NCBI GenBank assembly: GCA_963696075.1
Contig: CAVOJD010000010.1
Span: 124,001 to 188,000 of the forward strand
Direction: 5' to 3'
DNA length: 64,000 nucleotides
Source: CAJQQK01 sp963696075
GTDB taxonomy: Bacteria; Pseudomonadota; Alphaproteobacteria; Rhizobiales; Hyphomicrobiaceae
In this document: piece by piece, positions 7,831 through 16,715 of the stretch
Position numbering within the stretch: position 1 is the stretch's first letter
Layout of the letters: the number at the start of each line of letters is the position of its first letter
Notes under the pieces: model-generated
Told to the model about the DNA's origin: nothing
Seen by the model: only the letters and a program-made list of their open reading frames with translations
The model's database searches: none
Position numbers and translations under genes: made by a program

Positions 7831-8652
7831 TTGTCCGCTATGCCCCAGTTGACGCCGGAAGAGATCGAGCGCTATCGCCGCCACATCGTCTTGCGCGACG
7901 TCGGCGGTGCGGGCCAGCAACGCCTCAAGGGCGCGCGCGTTCTCCTCGTCGGCGCAGGCGGCCTTGGATCACCCTTGATCCTGTATCTCGCAGCCGCCGG
8001 TGTCGGCACCATCGGCCTCGTCGATGATGACGTCGTCTCGCTCTCGAACCTCCAGCGCCAGGTCGTCCACGACACCTCCGCCGTCGGCCACCGCAAGGTC
8101 GACAGCGCCGCCGACACCGTCGCTCGCGTCAATCCCCACGTCACGGTGGAGAAACACGCCTGCCGCATCGACCACCTGAACGCCCTCGATCTCATTTCGC
8201 AATATGACATCGTCGCCGATGGCTCGGACAACTTCGAAACGCGCTACCTCGTCTCGGACGCCTGTTATCTCGCAGAACGCCCGCTGGTGTTCGCGGCCCT
8301 CGGCCCGTTCGACGGCTACCTGACGACCTTCAAGCCCTATGAAAAGACGGCCGACGGCGATCCGTTGCCAACCTACCGCTGCCTCTTTCCCGAGGCCCCG
8401 ACCGGCGAGGCGGTTTTCAACTGCGCCGACGTCGGCGTCCTGGGCGCTGTTGCTGGTGTCATGGGTACGCTGCAGGCGGTCGAGGTGCTGAAGGAGATCG
8501 TCGGCGCCGGCGACAGCCTTGCCGGCCGCCTCGTGATTTACGACGCGCTTGGCACCCGCTTCCAGTCGATCACCCTCAAATGGGACCCGAAGAACCCGCT
8601 CTCGGGCACTGCGGCGACCATCAAGGACCTGTCAATCCACGCACCCGGCTGA
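7831..8652 (+). CDS. moeB: MoeB/ThiF-type adenylyltransferase
   Basis: A 273-residue E1-like enzyme that adenylates the C-terminal glycine of a ubiquitin-like sulfur carrier such as MoaD or ThiS. Visible parts are the opening RYRRHIVLRDVGGAGQQRLK, the nucleotide loop GAGGLGSP, SLSNLQRQVVHDTS with the arginine used in adenylation, and DGSDNFETRYLVSD with the catalytic Asp. It has no rhodanese domain. The two CxxC pairs that bind zinc in E. coli MoeB are not kept: the first region is TYRCLF with one Cys and the second (KNPLSG) has none. The TTG at 7831 has GGAG four to five bases upstream; an ATG at 7840 is the alternative. It converges with the MFS gene. Confidence 0.88.
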   Translation: MSAMPQLTPEEIERYRRHIVLRDVGGAGQQRLKGARVLLVGAGGLGSPLILYLAAAGVGTIGLVDDDVVSLSNLQRQVVHDTSAVGHRKVDSAADTVARVNPHVTVEKHACRIDHLNALDLISQYDIVADGSDNFETRYLVSDACYLAERPLVFAALGPFDGYLTTFKPYEKTADGDPLPTYRCLFPEAPTGEAVFNCADVGVLGAVAGVMGTLQAVEVLKEIVGAGDSLAGRLVIYDALGTRFQSITLKWDPKNPLSGTAATIKDLSIHAPG

Positions 8653-8657
8653 CCGAT

Positions 8658-9896
8658 CTAGACGTTCGCGGCCCCATCGGAGGCCAGCACGCTGCGCCGC
8701 CACCCCCACCCGATCGCGAGGGTCAGGATGATCCCGAGGATCGCATACCCCGACGCCGTCGCGGGATATCCAAACATCGGTATCAGGCTGCCCGCCGCTG
8801 TCAGCCCGATCGGCAGCGAGTAGATTGCGAGCATCCGCACCCCCATGACCCGGCCACGAAGATGCGGGTCCGACGTCCGGAGCAGCATCAAGGCGAGCGA
8901 GAGCATGCTGAGGCTCTGCGCGAAACCGGCGAGCACCAGGATCGGCATGCCGGCCGCCGGCGTCGTGGTGTGGGCGAAACCGAACAGCAACGCATGCCAG
9001 ACCAGGCTTGCCACGATCATCACCTGCCCCGAACGAACCGACCGCCGAACGAGAACGAGCGCGATCGAACCCAGCAGCGCCCCGAACGCGAAGCTTGCAA
9101 CCAGCAGCCCGAGCCCGGTCTGATCGACGTTGTAGATGTTCTTGGCGACGTACGGCATCAGCGCGTTGGTCAGCGGAAAAGCGGTGAGGTTGACCAGGCA
9201 GGCCATCCACATGCCGGCCTGGATGTGCGGCGTCCGCCAGACGTAGGCGAGGCCTTCGATCAGATCGCGCAACGGCGAGCGCGCCCGCGAGGCCGCGGAC
9301 TGCGCCGTCGTCGAAATCATCGCCGTGAGAATGAGACCGCTCACATAGCAGGCCGTCACGAACACATAGGCCGCCGCGATCCCAAGCGTTGCGAACAGGC
9401 CTGCACCCGTGAGCGCGCCGGCAATGCGCGCGCTGTCGAAGGTGGTGCGCGAGAGCGCAAGCGCGCCCGGCAGTCGCCGAGGCGGGATGGTGTGGGCAAC
9501 GAGCGCGCTGCGGATGCCGAGATCGGATGGCCTGACGATCCCGAGCAGCGTCGCGATCATGAGGATTGCCGGAATGGTCGCCTGATCGGTCGCGAAAAGG
9601 TACGTCAACGTCGCCGCCAGCGAGGCATAGGCCATGCGCATCAGGCAGAGCAGATTGCGGTGGCCGATGCGGTCGCCCGCAACGCCGAACAGGGGCGCGA
9701 ACAACGTGCCGACGTACCCGAGCGCACCGAGGATCGACAGCGTGAGAACCGATTCCGTCGTCACCAGCACATACCAGCCGAGGATCAGCACCTCCATCTC
9801 GAAGGCCCACGAGGTCAGCAGGTCAGCCGGCCATTGCAGGCGAAAATCCCGCGACCGAAACGCCGCAAACGTGCGCGCCGATTGATGCCTCTTCAA
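8658..9896 (-). CDS. MFS transporter (EntS-like)
   Basis: A 412-residue integral membrane protein of the major facilitator superfamily with about 11–12 hydrophobic segments. After a basic N terminus the first helix region reads WPADLLTSWAFEMEVLILGW, and the loop between helices 2 and 3 contains GVAGDRIGHRN, the MFS signature A. The overall pattern (FRSRDFRLQW near the start) resembles the EntS/MFS_3 exporters. I chose the TTG at 9896 because a GGAG lies seven bases before it and it falls after the stop codon of the upstream enoyl-CoA hydratase gene; a longer ATG start at 10004 would overlap that gene by over 70 bases. Substrate unknown. Confidence 0.85.
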   Translation of the reverse strand: MKRHQSARTFAAFRSRDFRLQWPADLLTSWAFEMEVLILGWYVLVTTESVLTLSILGALGYVGTLFAPLFGVAGDRIGHRNLLCLMRMAYASLAATLTYLFATDQATIPAILMIATLLGIVRPSDLGIRSALVAHTIPPRRLPGALALSRTTFDSARIAGALTGAGLFATLGIAAAYVFVTACYVSGLILTAMISTTAQSAASRARSPLRDLIEGLAYVWRTPHIQAGMWMACLVNLTAFPLTNALMPYVAKNIYNVDQTGLGLLVASFAFGALLGSIALVLVRRSVRSGQVMIVASLVWHALLFGFAHTTTPAAGMPILVLAGFAQSLSMLSLALMLLRTSDPHLRGRVMGVRMLAIYSLPIGLTAAGSLIPMFGYPATASGYAILGIILTLAIGWGWRRSVLASDGAANV

Positions 9897-9930
9897 CGAT
9901 TGTCTCCGCGCCCGGCCACGACCACTGCGT

Positions 9931-10698
9931 TCACGTGCCGAAGTTGGGTTTGCGCTTCTCGAGGAACGCCGCAGCCGCTTCTTTAGAGTCGGGATGCCCG
10001 GCAAGCTGCGCCGTCATCGATTGCTCGTAGCGGTAGCCGTCACGCAGGCTCATGTCTTCGATGGTGTTGAGCGATTGCTTTGCCAGCCGGATCGCTGCCG
10101 GGCTCTTCTCGGCGATGGTCCGCGCGATCGCCATCGCCGCCTCGACCACCTCGTCGCGCGGCACGCAAGCTTCCACGATCCCGCGCCGGTAGAGTTCAGC
10201 GCCCGGCATCCGGTAGCCCGTCAGCATCATCCGCCGGAGTGTCGAGTGGCCGAACAGCCGCTGGCCATGTTTGCCGCCACCAAGCAGCCCGACATCAATT
10301 TCCGGCAGCCCTAGCGAAGCCTCCTCCGCGGCCACCAGGATATCGCACGACGCAACAACGGCGAGTCCGGCGCCGAGGGCGGGACCGTTGATGGCCGCGA
10401 TCACCGGCTTCTGGCACTCACGGATTGCGTGATAGCTCTCCCGTGCGCGCCGGCTGTGCTGCCATTTCTCGCCCGGATCGCCGAGATTGCCGCGCGCCTT
10501 CATGTCGGCGCCCGCGGAAAACACCTTTCCCGCCCCCGTCAGAACCGCGACACGCACGTCGGCGCGGTCCGAGATCGCATCGAAAACATAGGCCATCTCG
10601 AGATTGAACTGGGCGTTCTGCGCGTTGACCGGCGGTGCGTCCATCGTGACGAGCGCGATGTGGTCGGTGACGGCGAGCTTGATGAGGGTGAGATCCAT
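9931..10698 (-). CDS. Enoyl-CoA hydratase/isomerase family protein
   Basis: A 255-residue crotonase-fold protein acting on acyl-CoA thioesters. The first oxyanion-hole segment is FSAGADMKAR, and the second is AAINGPALGAGLAVVASCDI, both standard. The segment LPEIDVGLLGGGKHGQRLFG carries a Glu at the catalytic loop. The second acidic residue used by true hydratases is less clear, so the reaction (hydration, isomerisation or hydrolysis) is left open. The gene lies upstream of the MFS transporter on the same strand with a 34-base gap, so co-transcription is possible. It is not beside other β-oxidation genes, which lie 50 kb away at the right end. Confidence 0.9.
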   Translation of the reverse strand: MDLTLIKLAVTDHIALVTMDAPPVNAQNAQFNLEMAYVFDAISDRADVRVAVLTGAGKVFSAGADMKARGNLGDPGEKWQHSRRARESYHAIRECQKPVIAAINGPALGAGLAVVASCDILVAAEEASLGLPEIDVGLLGGGKHGQRLFGHSTLRRMMLTGYRMPGAELYRRGIVEACVPRDEVVEAAMAIARTIAEKSPAAIRLAKQSLNTIEDMSLRDGYRYEQSMTAQLAGHPDSKEAAAAFLEKRKPNFGT

Positions 10699-10843
10699 GG
10701 GCGGGCTCCAACTGCTGGGTCTTTATTGAGACCCAGTGTGCCGGAGGCCGGCCCCCACCGCCACCAAGCTGGCGATTTCGCGTTGTTCGTGATTTGGCGA
10801 CGGGGACGGTTCGGTGCGAAAGATATCGGCTGTGGTCGGCCGA

Positions 10844-11647
10844 TCAATCCTCGAAGTGCCCCGCCTTCGCGAACCCGCCCCCGTGGCGCTTGATCACGAT
10901 GTCATTGGGATCAAGCTCCGGATGGGCCGCTTCCACTTCCGCCCGGTAGTCCTCGGCGTTGTCCTTCGGGCGGAAGCCGATGTGGGCTGCCATGTGGTTG
11001 TCCCAGAGCTTCGAGTTGTTGTCCGATACGCCGTAGATGATCGTATGGGCCACGCGCGGCGCGATCAGGCAGCGCTCGATCAGGTGGGTGAAGTCCGGAT
11101 AGCTGAGCCACGTTGTCAGCATCCGCCGGTCGAGCGGCTTCGGGAAGCACGACCCGATCCGGATCGACACCGTCTCGAAGTTGAACTTGTCCCAGTAGTA
11201 TTGCGCGACCGCTTCGCCGAAGACTTTCGAGACGCCGTAGTTGGAATCGGGCCGCGGATAGACCGAGGCATCGATGACGTGTTCGCGTGGGTAAAACCCG
11301 ATTGCATGGTTCGAGCTGCCCCAGATCAGCCGCCTGACGCCGTTCTTCCGGCAGCCTTCATACATATTGTAGAAGCCGACGATATTGGAGTTGAGCACGC
11401 TCTCCCACGTCCCCTCCACCGACTGCCCGCCGAGGTGGATGACCATGTCGACATCGCGCGTGATCTCCATCATCAGGTCAGCATCGGCGACATCGCCCTG
11501 GAAAATCTCTTCGTTGGCCGCAGCCTCGCCCATGTCGTTCACGTCGGAGAGCCGGAGCCGCTCCGTCAGATGCCCGATCTCGCCCCTGAGATGCTTGCCG
11601 AGATTGCCCGCCGCACCCGTGATAAGCAGCCGCTTGAACCGCGCCAT
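10844..11647 (-). CDS. udh: Uronate dehydrogenase-like NAD-dependent SDR
   Basis: A 267-residue extended short-chain dehydrogenase/epimerase. The NAD-binding motif is LLITGAAGNLGK, and the active site has SSNHAIGFYP followed by YGVSK (Tyr-xxx-Lys). Segments VIHLGGQSVEG, IRIGSCFPKP, RMLTTWLS and RPKDNAE closely follow my memory of Agrobacterium uronate dehydrogenase, which oxidises galacturonate or glucuronate to the aldarolactone. I chose the second ATG (11647), eight bases after AAGGAC, over the one at 11653. It is a single gene here with no uronate transporter or aldarate pathway beside it, so the physiological sugar acid is uncertain. It is divergent from the amidase gene. Confidence 0.82.
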   Translation of the reverse strand: MARFKRLLITGAAGNLGKHLRGEIGHLTERLRLSDVNDMGEAAANEEIFQGDVADADLMMEITRDVDMVIHLGGQSVEGTWESVLNSNIVGFYNMYEGCRKNGVRRLIWGSSNHAIGFYPREHVIDASVYPRPDSNYGVSKVFGEAVAQYYWDKFNFETVSIRIGSCFPKPLDRRMLTTWLSYPDFTHLIERCLIAPRVAHTIIYGVSDNNSKLWDNHMAAHIGFRPKDNAEDYRAEVEAAHPELDPNDIVIKRHGGGFAKAGHFED

Positions 11648-11757
11648 TGTCATTGTCCTTCGCTTGATGGATCGTATGGTCTTGAAGTTTACTCACTTTG
11701 GGCCGGACATACTGCCGTTGGCAATGTCGCGATCCCCCAATTTCGCCCGGAGGCAAC

Positions 11758-13206
11758 ATGACGATCGAAAGACGCAACGACAGGGCCGGTCCCATCTGGC
11801 AGTGGTCGGCGGGCGAAATTGCCTCGGCGATTGCCGAACGCGCCGTCCCGGCAGCCGAAGTGATGGCGGTCGTCATCGAACGCGCCAACACCGAGAACCC
11901 CGCCGTCAACGCCATCGTCGATGACCGCTACGAAGCGGCCCTTGCCGAGGCGCGCGCCCTCGACGAGGCGATTGCGAAGGGCATGACGCCCGGGCCACTT
12001 GGGGGCGTGCCCGTCACCATCAAGGTCAACGTCGACCAGGCCGGATATGCCACGACCAACGGGGTTGCCGCCTTCAAGGACATCATTGCGCCGGGTGATG
12101 CACCCGTCACAGCCAATCTGAAACGCGCCGGAGCAATTCCCATCGGGCGCACCAACACACCTGAGTTCTCGTTCCGCGCGACGACCGATAACGAACTCTA
12201 TGGGCGCACCATGAACCCGTGGAACGACTGGGCCTCCGCGGGTGGATCGTCGGGCGGCGCGGCCGCTGCCGCGATGATGGGCTTCGGGCCGATCCATCAC
12301 GGCAATGACATCGGCGGCTCGCTCAGGTTTCCAAGCTACGCCTGCGGTGCCGCCAGCGTGAAGCCCGGCCTCGGCCGGGTTGCAGCCTTCAATCCCTCCC
12401 AGACCGCCGAACGCGGATTGCTGGCGCAACTGATGTCCGTCCAGGGCGTCATCGCGCGCGAGGTTCGCGACGTGCGCCTGGGCCTCGAAGCTCTCATCGC
12501 GCCGGACCCGCGCGATCCCTGGCATGTGCCCCTGCCCCTGACTGGAAACGCCTTGCCGACGGTCGAGAACGAAAAGCGCGTCGCCTTCACCGATGACGCG
12601 CTGGGCTTCGATCTCGACCCTGCGGTTTCCCGCGCGCTTGATGCCGCAGCCGAAGCCCTGACCGATGCCGGCTACACCGTCGAGCGCGTCACGCCCCCGA
12701 TGGTCAAGGAGATTGCAGAGATAGGCTTCCGCTGTCTCTACGGCGAAATGAAACTTCTGATGGACGCCGATATCCGCCGGCTCGGTTCAGAGACGGTCAA
12801 CAAGATTTTCGATTCCTACTATGTAGAATTCCCGCCGTTGGAAGGCGAAGAGCTGCTGCGCGCCATGGCCAAGCGCACCTATTACGCCCGCGCCTGGGCC
12901 GAGTTCCAGCAAACCTATCCGCTGACCCTGACGCCGTTCCTCTTCAAGCCGACCTTCGCCAACGACGCCGACATCCCCGGCAACGCGCCGTTTGCCGACG
13001 TCCTCGGCGCCGCCCACTACAGTTTCGCGTTCAACTATCTGGGTCTCCCTGCCGGCATCATCCCCGCCAACCTCAACGACGGCCTACCCGTCGGCGTCCA
13101 GGTCGTGGCCCGGCGCTGGCGTGAAGACCTGGCCCTCGACGCAATCGAGGCCATCGAGTCGCGCGTCGGCGTCATGGCCGATGCGTTGTGGCAGCGGCGT
13201 GGGTGA
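11758..13206 (+). CDS. Amidase (amidase-signature family)
   Basis: A 482-residue amidase-signature hydrolase that cleaves a C–N amide bond using a Ser–cis-Ser–Lys triad. The triad can be placed at Lys89 (GGVPVTIKVNVDQAG), Ser164 (ASAGGSSGGAAA) and Ser188 (NDIGGSLRFPS); the spacings of 75 and 24 residues match GatA. The ATG at 11758 is preceded by CGGAGGCAAC, an excellent ribosome site. There is no gatC or gatB beside it, and the region after the catalytic core differs from GatA, so it is a stand-alone amidase of unknown substrate. A second, clearly different amidase lies at 24.5 kb. Confidence 0.9.
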   Translation: MTIERRNDRAGPIWQWSAGEIASAIAERAVPAAEVMAVVIERANTENPAVNAIVDDRYEAALAEARALDEAIAKGMTPGPLGGVPVTIKVNVDQAGYATTNGVAAFKDIIAPGDAPVTANLKRAGAIPIGRTNTPEFSFRATTDNELYGRTMNPWNDWASAGGSSGGAAAAAMMGFGPIHHGNDIGGSLRFPSYACGAASVKPGLGRVAAFNPSQTAERGLLAQLMSVQGVIAREVRDVRLGLEALIAPDPRDPWHVPLPLTGNALPTVENEKRVAFTDDALGFDLDPAVSRALDAAAEALTDAGYTVERVTPPMVKEIAEIGFRCLYGEMKLLMDADIRRLGSETVNKIFDSYYVEFPPLEGEELLRAMAKRTYYARAWAEFQQTYPLTLTPFLFKPTFANDADIPGNAPFADVLGAAHYSFAFNYLGLPAGIIPANLNDGLPVGVQVVARRWREDLALDAIEAIESRVGVMADALWQRRG

Positions 13207-13284
13207 GCGCAACGTCACCTGATGCGCAACCTGATTGGCCCCTGGTTGGAAAGTTGATCGCGCTCGGCGTTTCGCGGCTCCCCG

Positions 13285-13929
13285 CTACCAGAATTTCCAG
13301 CGCGGTCGCTTGGCGTCGATCTTGAACGTCGCAAGCCCAACGTCCTCCGGCTCGACCACCCAGTCCCGCGGGAAGCCTTCGAACTGGAAGCCCAAATGAT
13401 GGAGCAGCGAGGTCTCCGCGAGTTCGAGGGGATGGAAGGGTAACGGATAAGGATCATCACCGAGGGACTCGACAGCATGTGCGCCGTCCCAATAGGGGCG
13501 TTCGAACACCAGCGCATCGCCGATCGACTCCATCACCCCGCTGTCCGGAGAAACGCTGAGCGCGCGGATCAACCGGCCGTCGCGCCACAAGCCGAACGCA
13601 AACCAGTCCACGACGCTGTGCGTTGCGTGCAGATACGCGTTCCGGCCGAGGCCGGGATCGAGCCAGCGTGGATCGACCTTCGAAGGGTAGTCGCCGGCCA
13701 GATCATCATGCGCAACGATACTGAGCCCGCCATAGCAGCCAACGTGAACCTCTCCAGCGCTGGGATTGAGATAGGCCATCGGCCGGTCCTCTTGGGGCGT
13801 GAGCTCGGCGTTCGGGAACAGTCTGCCGGCGAGCGCGACGGCTGCCTGGCGGTCGAGGGCCGGAGAGTTGGCGAGCACCGCCTTGGGGTCTTCATCGAAG
13901 TAGGCAATGCACCACGCCTTGGCGCCCAT
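13285..13929 (-). CDS. DUF6928-like protein coupled to the molybdoenzyme operon
   Basis: A 214-residue protein beginning MGAKAWCIAYFDEDPKAVLA. The sequence, with CYGGLSIVAHDDL, the central HATHSVVDWFAFGLW and the late PYPLPFHPLELAE, agrees with my recollection of DUF6928 proteins, a family without known function. No catalytic pattern or membrane segment is evident. Its ATG overlaps the TAA of the xanthine-dehydrogenase large-subunit gene (TAATG), so it is very likely translated with that operon and may serve it, for instance in maturation or regulation; this is inference from coupling only. The longer in-frame start lies within the upstream gene and is unlikely. Confidence 0.72.
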   Translation of the reverse strand: MGAKAWCIAYFDEDPKAVLANSPALDRQAAVALAGRLFPNAELTPQEDRPMAYLNPSAGEVHVGCYGGLSIVAHDDLAGDYPSKVDPRWLDPGLGRNAYLHATHSVVDWFAFGLWRDGRLIRALSVSPDSGVMESIGDALVFERPYWDGAHAVESLGDDPYPLPFHPLELAETSLLHHLGFQFEGFPRDWVVEPEDVGLATFKIDAKRPRWKFW

Positions 13930-16214
13930 TAGGCCTGCCTTTGCCTGAGTGCATTCAACACCCGTTCCGGCGTCATCGGCATGCTTGACACCCGGGCGCC
14001 GGTCGCCCGCGCGATGGCATTTGCAATGCAACCTGCGACCGGCACGATCGGCACCTCGCCGACGCCACGCACGCCGTACGGCACATCCGGCACCGGCACC
14101 TCTATGATGACGCTTTCGATCGGCGGCACATCGAGTGCCGTCGGCATCCGGTAGTCCAGCATGCTCGCATTCCTGAGCCGCCCGTCGTCACCGTAATCGA
14201 AGCCCTCCGTCAGCGCCCACCCGAGCCCCTGCACGACGCTGCCCTCGATCTGGCCTTCAACGGCGACCGGATTGAGCGCGCGTCCGACATCCTGGAATGC
14301 GGTGTATCTGAGCACCGTTACCTGCCCCGTTCCAGTGTCGACCTCCACGTCCGCGACGTGCGCGCCAACCTCGACGCCGAGCGGCAGCTTGGTCGAAACG
14401 CCGGTGGCGACGATCGCACCATCGGTCAGCGTCGACTGCATGATTTCACTCAGGCTGATCTCGGCGCCCGCTGTCTGGGGGTGGCGGAAGACGCCGTTCT
14501 GGTAGTCCAGGATTGCTGGATCACACTGCAACAGGCGCCCCGCACGCTGGCGCAATTCGCCGAGCGCCTTGCCGGAGGCTTCAACCACGGCAGCCGCCAT
14601 CGTGCGCGCAAGCCGGCTGCCGGCCGCCCCGTCCGAGTAACCGACAGACTTTGTATCTCCCATCACCACGATCACGTCCGCGACGTCGAGACCGAATTCC
14701 TCCGCCGCAACCTGCGCCATGGTGGTGCGCGTGCCCGAGAGGTCGACCGATCCCATCGTCACCATTGGCCGCCCATCACCCGCAATCGAGATGTGACAGG
14801 CGCTGGTCATCGATGTACCGCGCCAATAGCCGAGCGCAAGCCCGCGCCCGCGTGGGAATTCGCCCTCCCCGATCGGGTCGCTCCAGCACGAATGCGCCTT
14901 GACCTGTTCGAGGATCGTCGTCAGCCCGATCGACGGGAATTTCGTCCCGATCGGCATCGTCGAGCCCGTCACGGCGGCATTCTTCATGCGGAATTCGAGA
15001 GGGTCGATGTCGAGGCGTTGGCAGAGCGCATCCATCGCCTGCTCCATCGCGAACGCCTGCTGGATGCCGCCGGGCCCGCGATAGGCTTCCGTGCGCGGCT
15101 TGTTGGTGACCACGTCGTAGCCTTCAAGATGCAGGTTCGGGCACTGGTAGAGCGCGGCCGAGGCCTGCATCATCAGCGACGGCGACATATTGGGAATGCC
15201 GCCCGTGTCGACTTTGTAAAGGCCCTTGATCGCGACCAGCTTGCCATCGGCATCCGCGCCGACTTCGAGGCGTGTGCGCGTTGCAGCGGGCGGCCCCGAA
15301 CCGCCCTGCAGCACTTCTTCGCGGCTCATCACGAGCTTCACCGGCCGCCCCGTCAGTTCCGAGAGCTTGACGGCGGCGGCCTCCCCGTGGATCGCGATCT
15401 TGCCGCCGAACCCGCCGCCGATCTCCATCGGAATGACCCGCACCCGCGACTGCGGCCTGTCGAGCATCCGCGAGATCATCAGCTCCGTCGTGTGCTGGCC
15501 CTGCGTCGAGGCCCACACCGTTGCAATGCCATCGGCATCGACCTGGGCAACGGTTGCCATCGGCTCGATGTAGCCCTGGTGTGCGGTATCGACGGCGCAA
15601 TCGACCATCGCTGTAGCGGCCGCCTGTGCGAGCGCGCCGCCCGCATCCCCGCGTTCGATCACGGTGCGCGAACAGACGTTTGAAGGCACTTGCGATGGCT
15701 GGTCCAGCCCGCCCGTGCGCACGAAATCATGGATGACCGGCGCACCGGCAGCCTCCGCCGCCTCGATCGTCATCACCGCCGGTAGCACGGCATAATCGAC
15801 CTTGATCAGATCGAGCGCCGCCTCCGCCGTGTGGGGGTCGACAGCCGCGACAACGGCGACCGGCTGGCCCACCCAGTAGACCTTGTCCCGCGCCATGTTG
15901 ATCTGCGAGACCATCCACATGTCATAGCCGGTCTCCCCCATCGGGATCGTCGCGCCCACCGGCACGGCATGGAAATCGGCTGCCGTGACGATCGCCTTGA
16001 CGCCCGCCATCTGGCGCGCAGCGGTGGTGTCGATCGCTGTGATCCGCGCGTGCGGATGCGGGCTTCGAAGCGTCTTGGCGTGCAGCATCCCCGGCAGCGA
16101 AATATCGGCGGGATACCGCGCCGAGCCTTCGACGCGTTCCCCGGCATCGACCCGCGCGAGGCGCTGGCCAACCGGCCCGGCGGGCGCTTTGGAAACGTCC
16201 TGCATCTCGTTCAT
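13929..16214 (-). CDS. Xanthine dehydrogenase family, molybdopterin-binding large subunit
   Basis: A 761-residue catalytic subunit of a molybdenum hydroxylase, cytoplasmic. It binds the Mo-molybdopterin cytosine dinucleotide cofactor and hydroxylates a substrate with water. Domain signs are the N-terminal α/β hammerhead part (VGQPVAVVAAVDPHTAEAAL), the cofactor segment GGGFGGK, the loop TEAYRGPGGIQQAFAMEQ, and the C-terminal GVRGVGEVP with the expected catalytic Glu at 720. The AYRGPGG loop is not the AYRCSFR loop of CO dehydrogenase, so it is a hydroxylase of organic substrates. Gene order is FAD subunit, iron–sulfur subunit, large subunit; its start overlaps the iron–sulfur gene by four bases and its stop is coupled to the DUF6928 gene. 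Substrate unknown (purine, N-heterocycle, aldehyde or similar). Confidence 0.92.
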   Translation of the reverse strand: MNEMQDVSKAPAGPVGQRLARVDAGERVEGSARYPADISLPGMLHAKTLRSPHPHARITAIDTTAARQMAGVKAIVTAADFHAVPVGATIPMGETGYDMWMVSQINMARDKVYWVGQPVAVVAAVDPHTAEAALDLIKVDYAVLPAVMTIEAAEAAGAPVIHDFVRTGGLDQPSQVPSNVCSRTVIERGDAGGALAQAAATAMVDCAVDTAHQGYIEPMATVAQVDADGIATVWASTQGQHTTELMISRMLDRPQSRVRVIPMEIGGGFGGKIAIHGEAAAVKLSELTGRPVKLVMSREEVLQGGSGPPAATRTRLEVGADADGKLVAIKGLYKVDTGGIPNMSPSLMMQASAALYQCPNLHLEGYDVVTNKPRTEAYRGPGGIQQAFAMEQAMDALCQRLDIDPLEFRMKNAAVTGSTMPIGTKFPSIGLTTILEQVKAHSCWSDPIGEGEFPRGRGLALGYWRGTSMTSACHISIAGDGRPMVTMGSVDLSGTRTTMAQVAAEEFGLDVADVIVVMGDTKSVGYSDGAAGSRLARTMAAAVVEASGKALGELRQRAGRLLQCDPAILDYQNGVFRHPQTAGAEISLSEIMQSTLTDGAIVATGVSTKLPLGVEVGAHVADVEVDTGTGQVTVLRYTAFQDVGRALNPVAVEGQIEGSVVQGLGWALTEGFDYGDDGRLRNASMLDYRMPTALDVPPIESVIIEVPVPDVPYGVRGVGEVPIVPVAGCIANAIARATGARVSSMPMTPERVLNALRQRQA

Positions 16215-16702
16215 CGGTTTGCCTCCGCCGTCGCCGCCGCCGCGATGGCGCGGACGATCTTTTCATACCCCGTACACCGGCAGATGTTGCCGGCAATGGC
16301 GTGCCGGATCTCGGCGTCGCTGGGCGTTGGGTTTTCTTCAAGCAGCGCCACCGCCGACATCACGATGCCCGGCGTACAAAACCCGCACTGCGTGCCGCCC
16401 ACCTCGATCAGCGCCTCCTGCACCCGGTGGCGCACGGGTTTGCCGGCCGCATCGCGTGACGCCAGCCCCTCGATCGTCGTGATCTCGACATCATCGAGTT
16501 CACCGGCAAGCATCAGGCACGCACAGACCGCGGCGCCGTCGACGAGGACCGTGCAGCTGCCGCAGTTGCCGTTCGAGCAGCCTTCCTTGGTGCCGGTCAG
16601 CCCGAGGCGGTCACGCAGGATCTCAAGCAGCGTGTCGCGCGGATCGGCAAGGCATGTCTGGGTTTCACCGTTGACGTGGCAGGTAACGACGATCTGCTTC
16701 AT
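16211..16702 (-). CDS. Molybdenum hydroxylase [2Fe-2S] small subunit
   Basis: A 163-residue iron–sulfur subunit that passes electrons from the molybdenum centre to FAD. The plant-ferredoxin-type cluster is bound by GCSNGNCGSC plus a later Cys in AVCACLM; the second cluster domain has the paired motifs QCGFCTPG and CRCTGYEKI. This is the full complement for the family at the usual length of about 160. The ATG at 16702 has GGAAG five bases upstream and gives the family start MKQIVVTCHVNGE; an upstream in-frame start is discarded because it runs into the FAD-subunit gene. It is the middle gene of the operon. Confidence 0.95.
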   Translation of the reverse strand: MKQIVVTCHVNGETQTCLADPRDTLLEILRDRLGLTGTKEGCSNGNCGSCTVLVDGAAVCACLMLAGELDDVEITTIEGLASRDAAGKPVRHRVQEALIEVGGTQCGFCTPGIVMSAVALLEENPTPSDAEIRHAIAGNICRCTGYEKIVRAIAAAATAEANR

Positions 16703-16715
16703 GGGGACTTCCTTG

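Noticed and set aside
8580..9986. Forward 468-codon frame over the MFS transporter
   Set aside because: Arg/His/Gln-rich, no signature, and antisense to a protein with clear transmembrane pattern.
11758..13206. GatA subunit of the tRNA amidotransferase
   Set aside because: The triad is shared by all amidases, but gatB and gatC are absent and the C-terminal half is unlike GatA.
13929..16214. Aerobic CO dehydrogenase large subunit (CoxL form I)
   Set aside because: The AYRCSFR active-site loop is absent; the sequence reads AYRGPGG.
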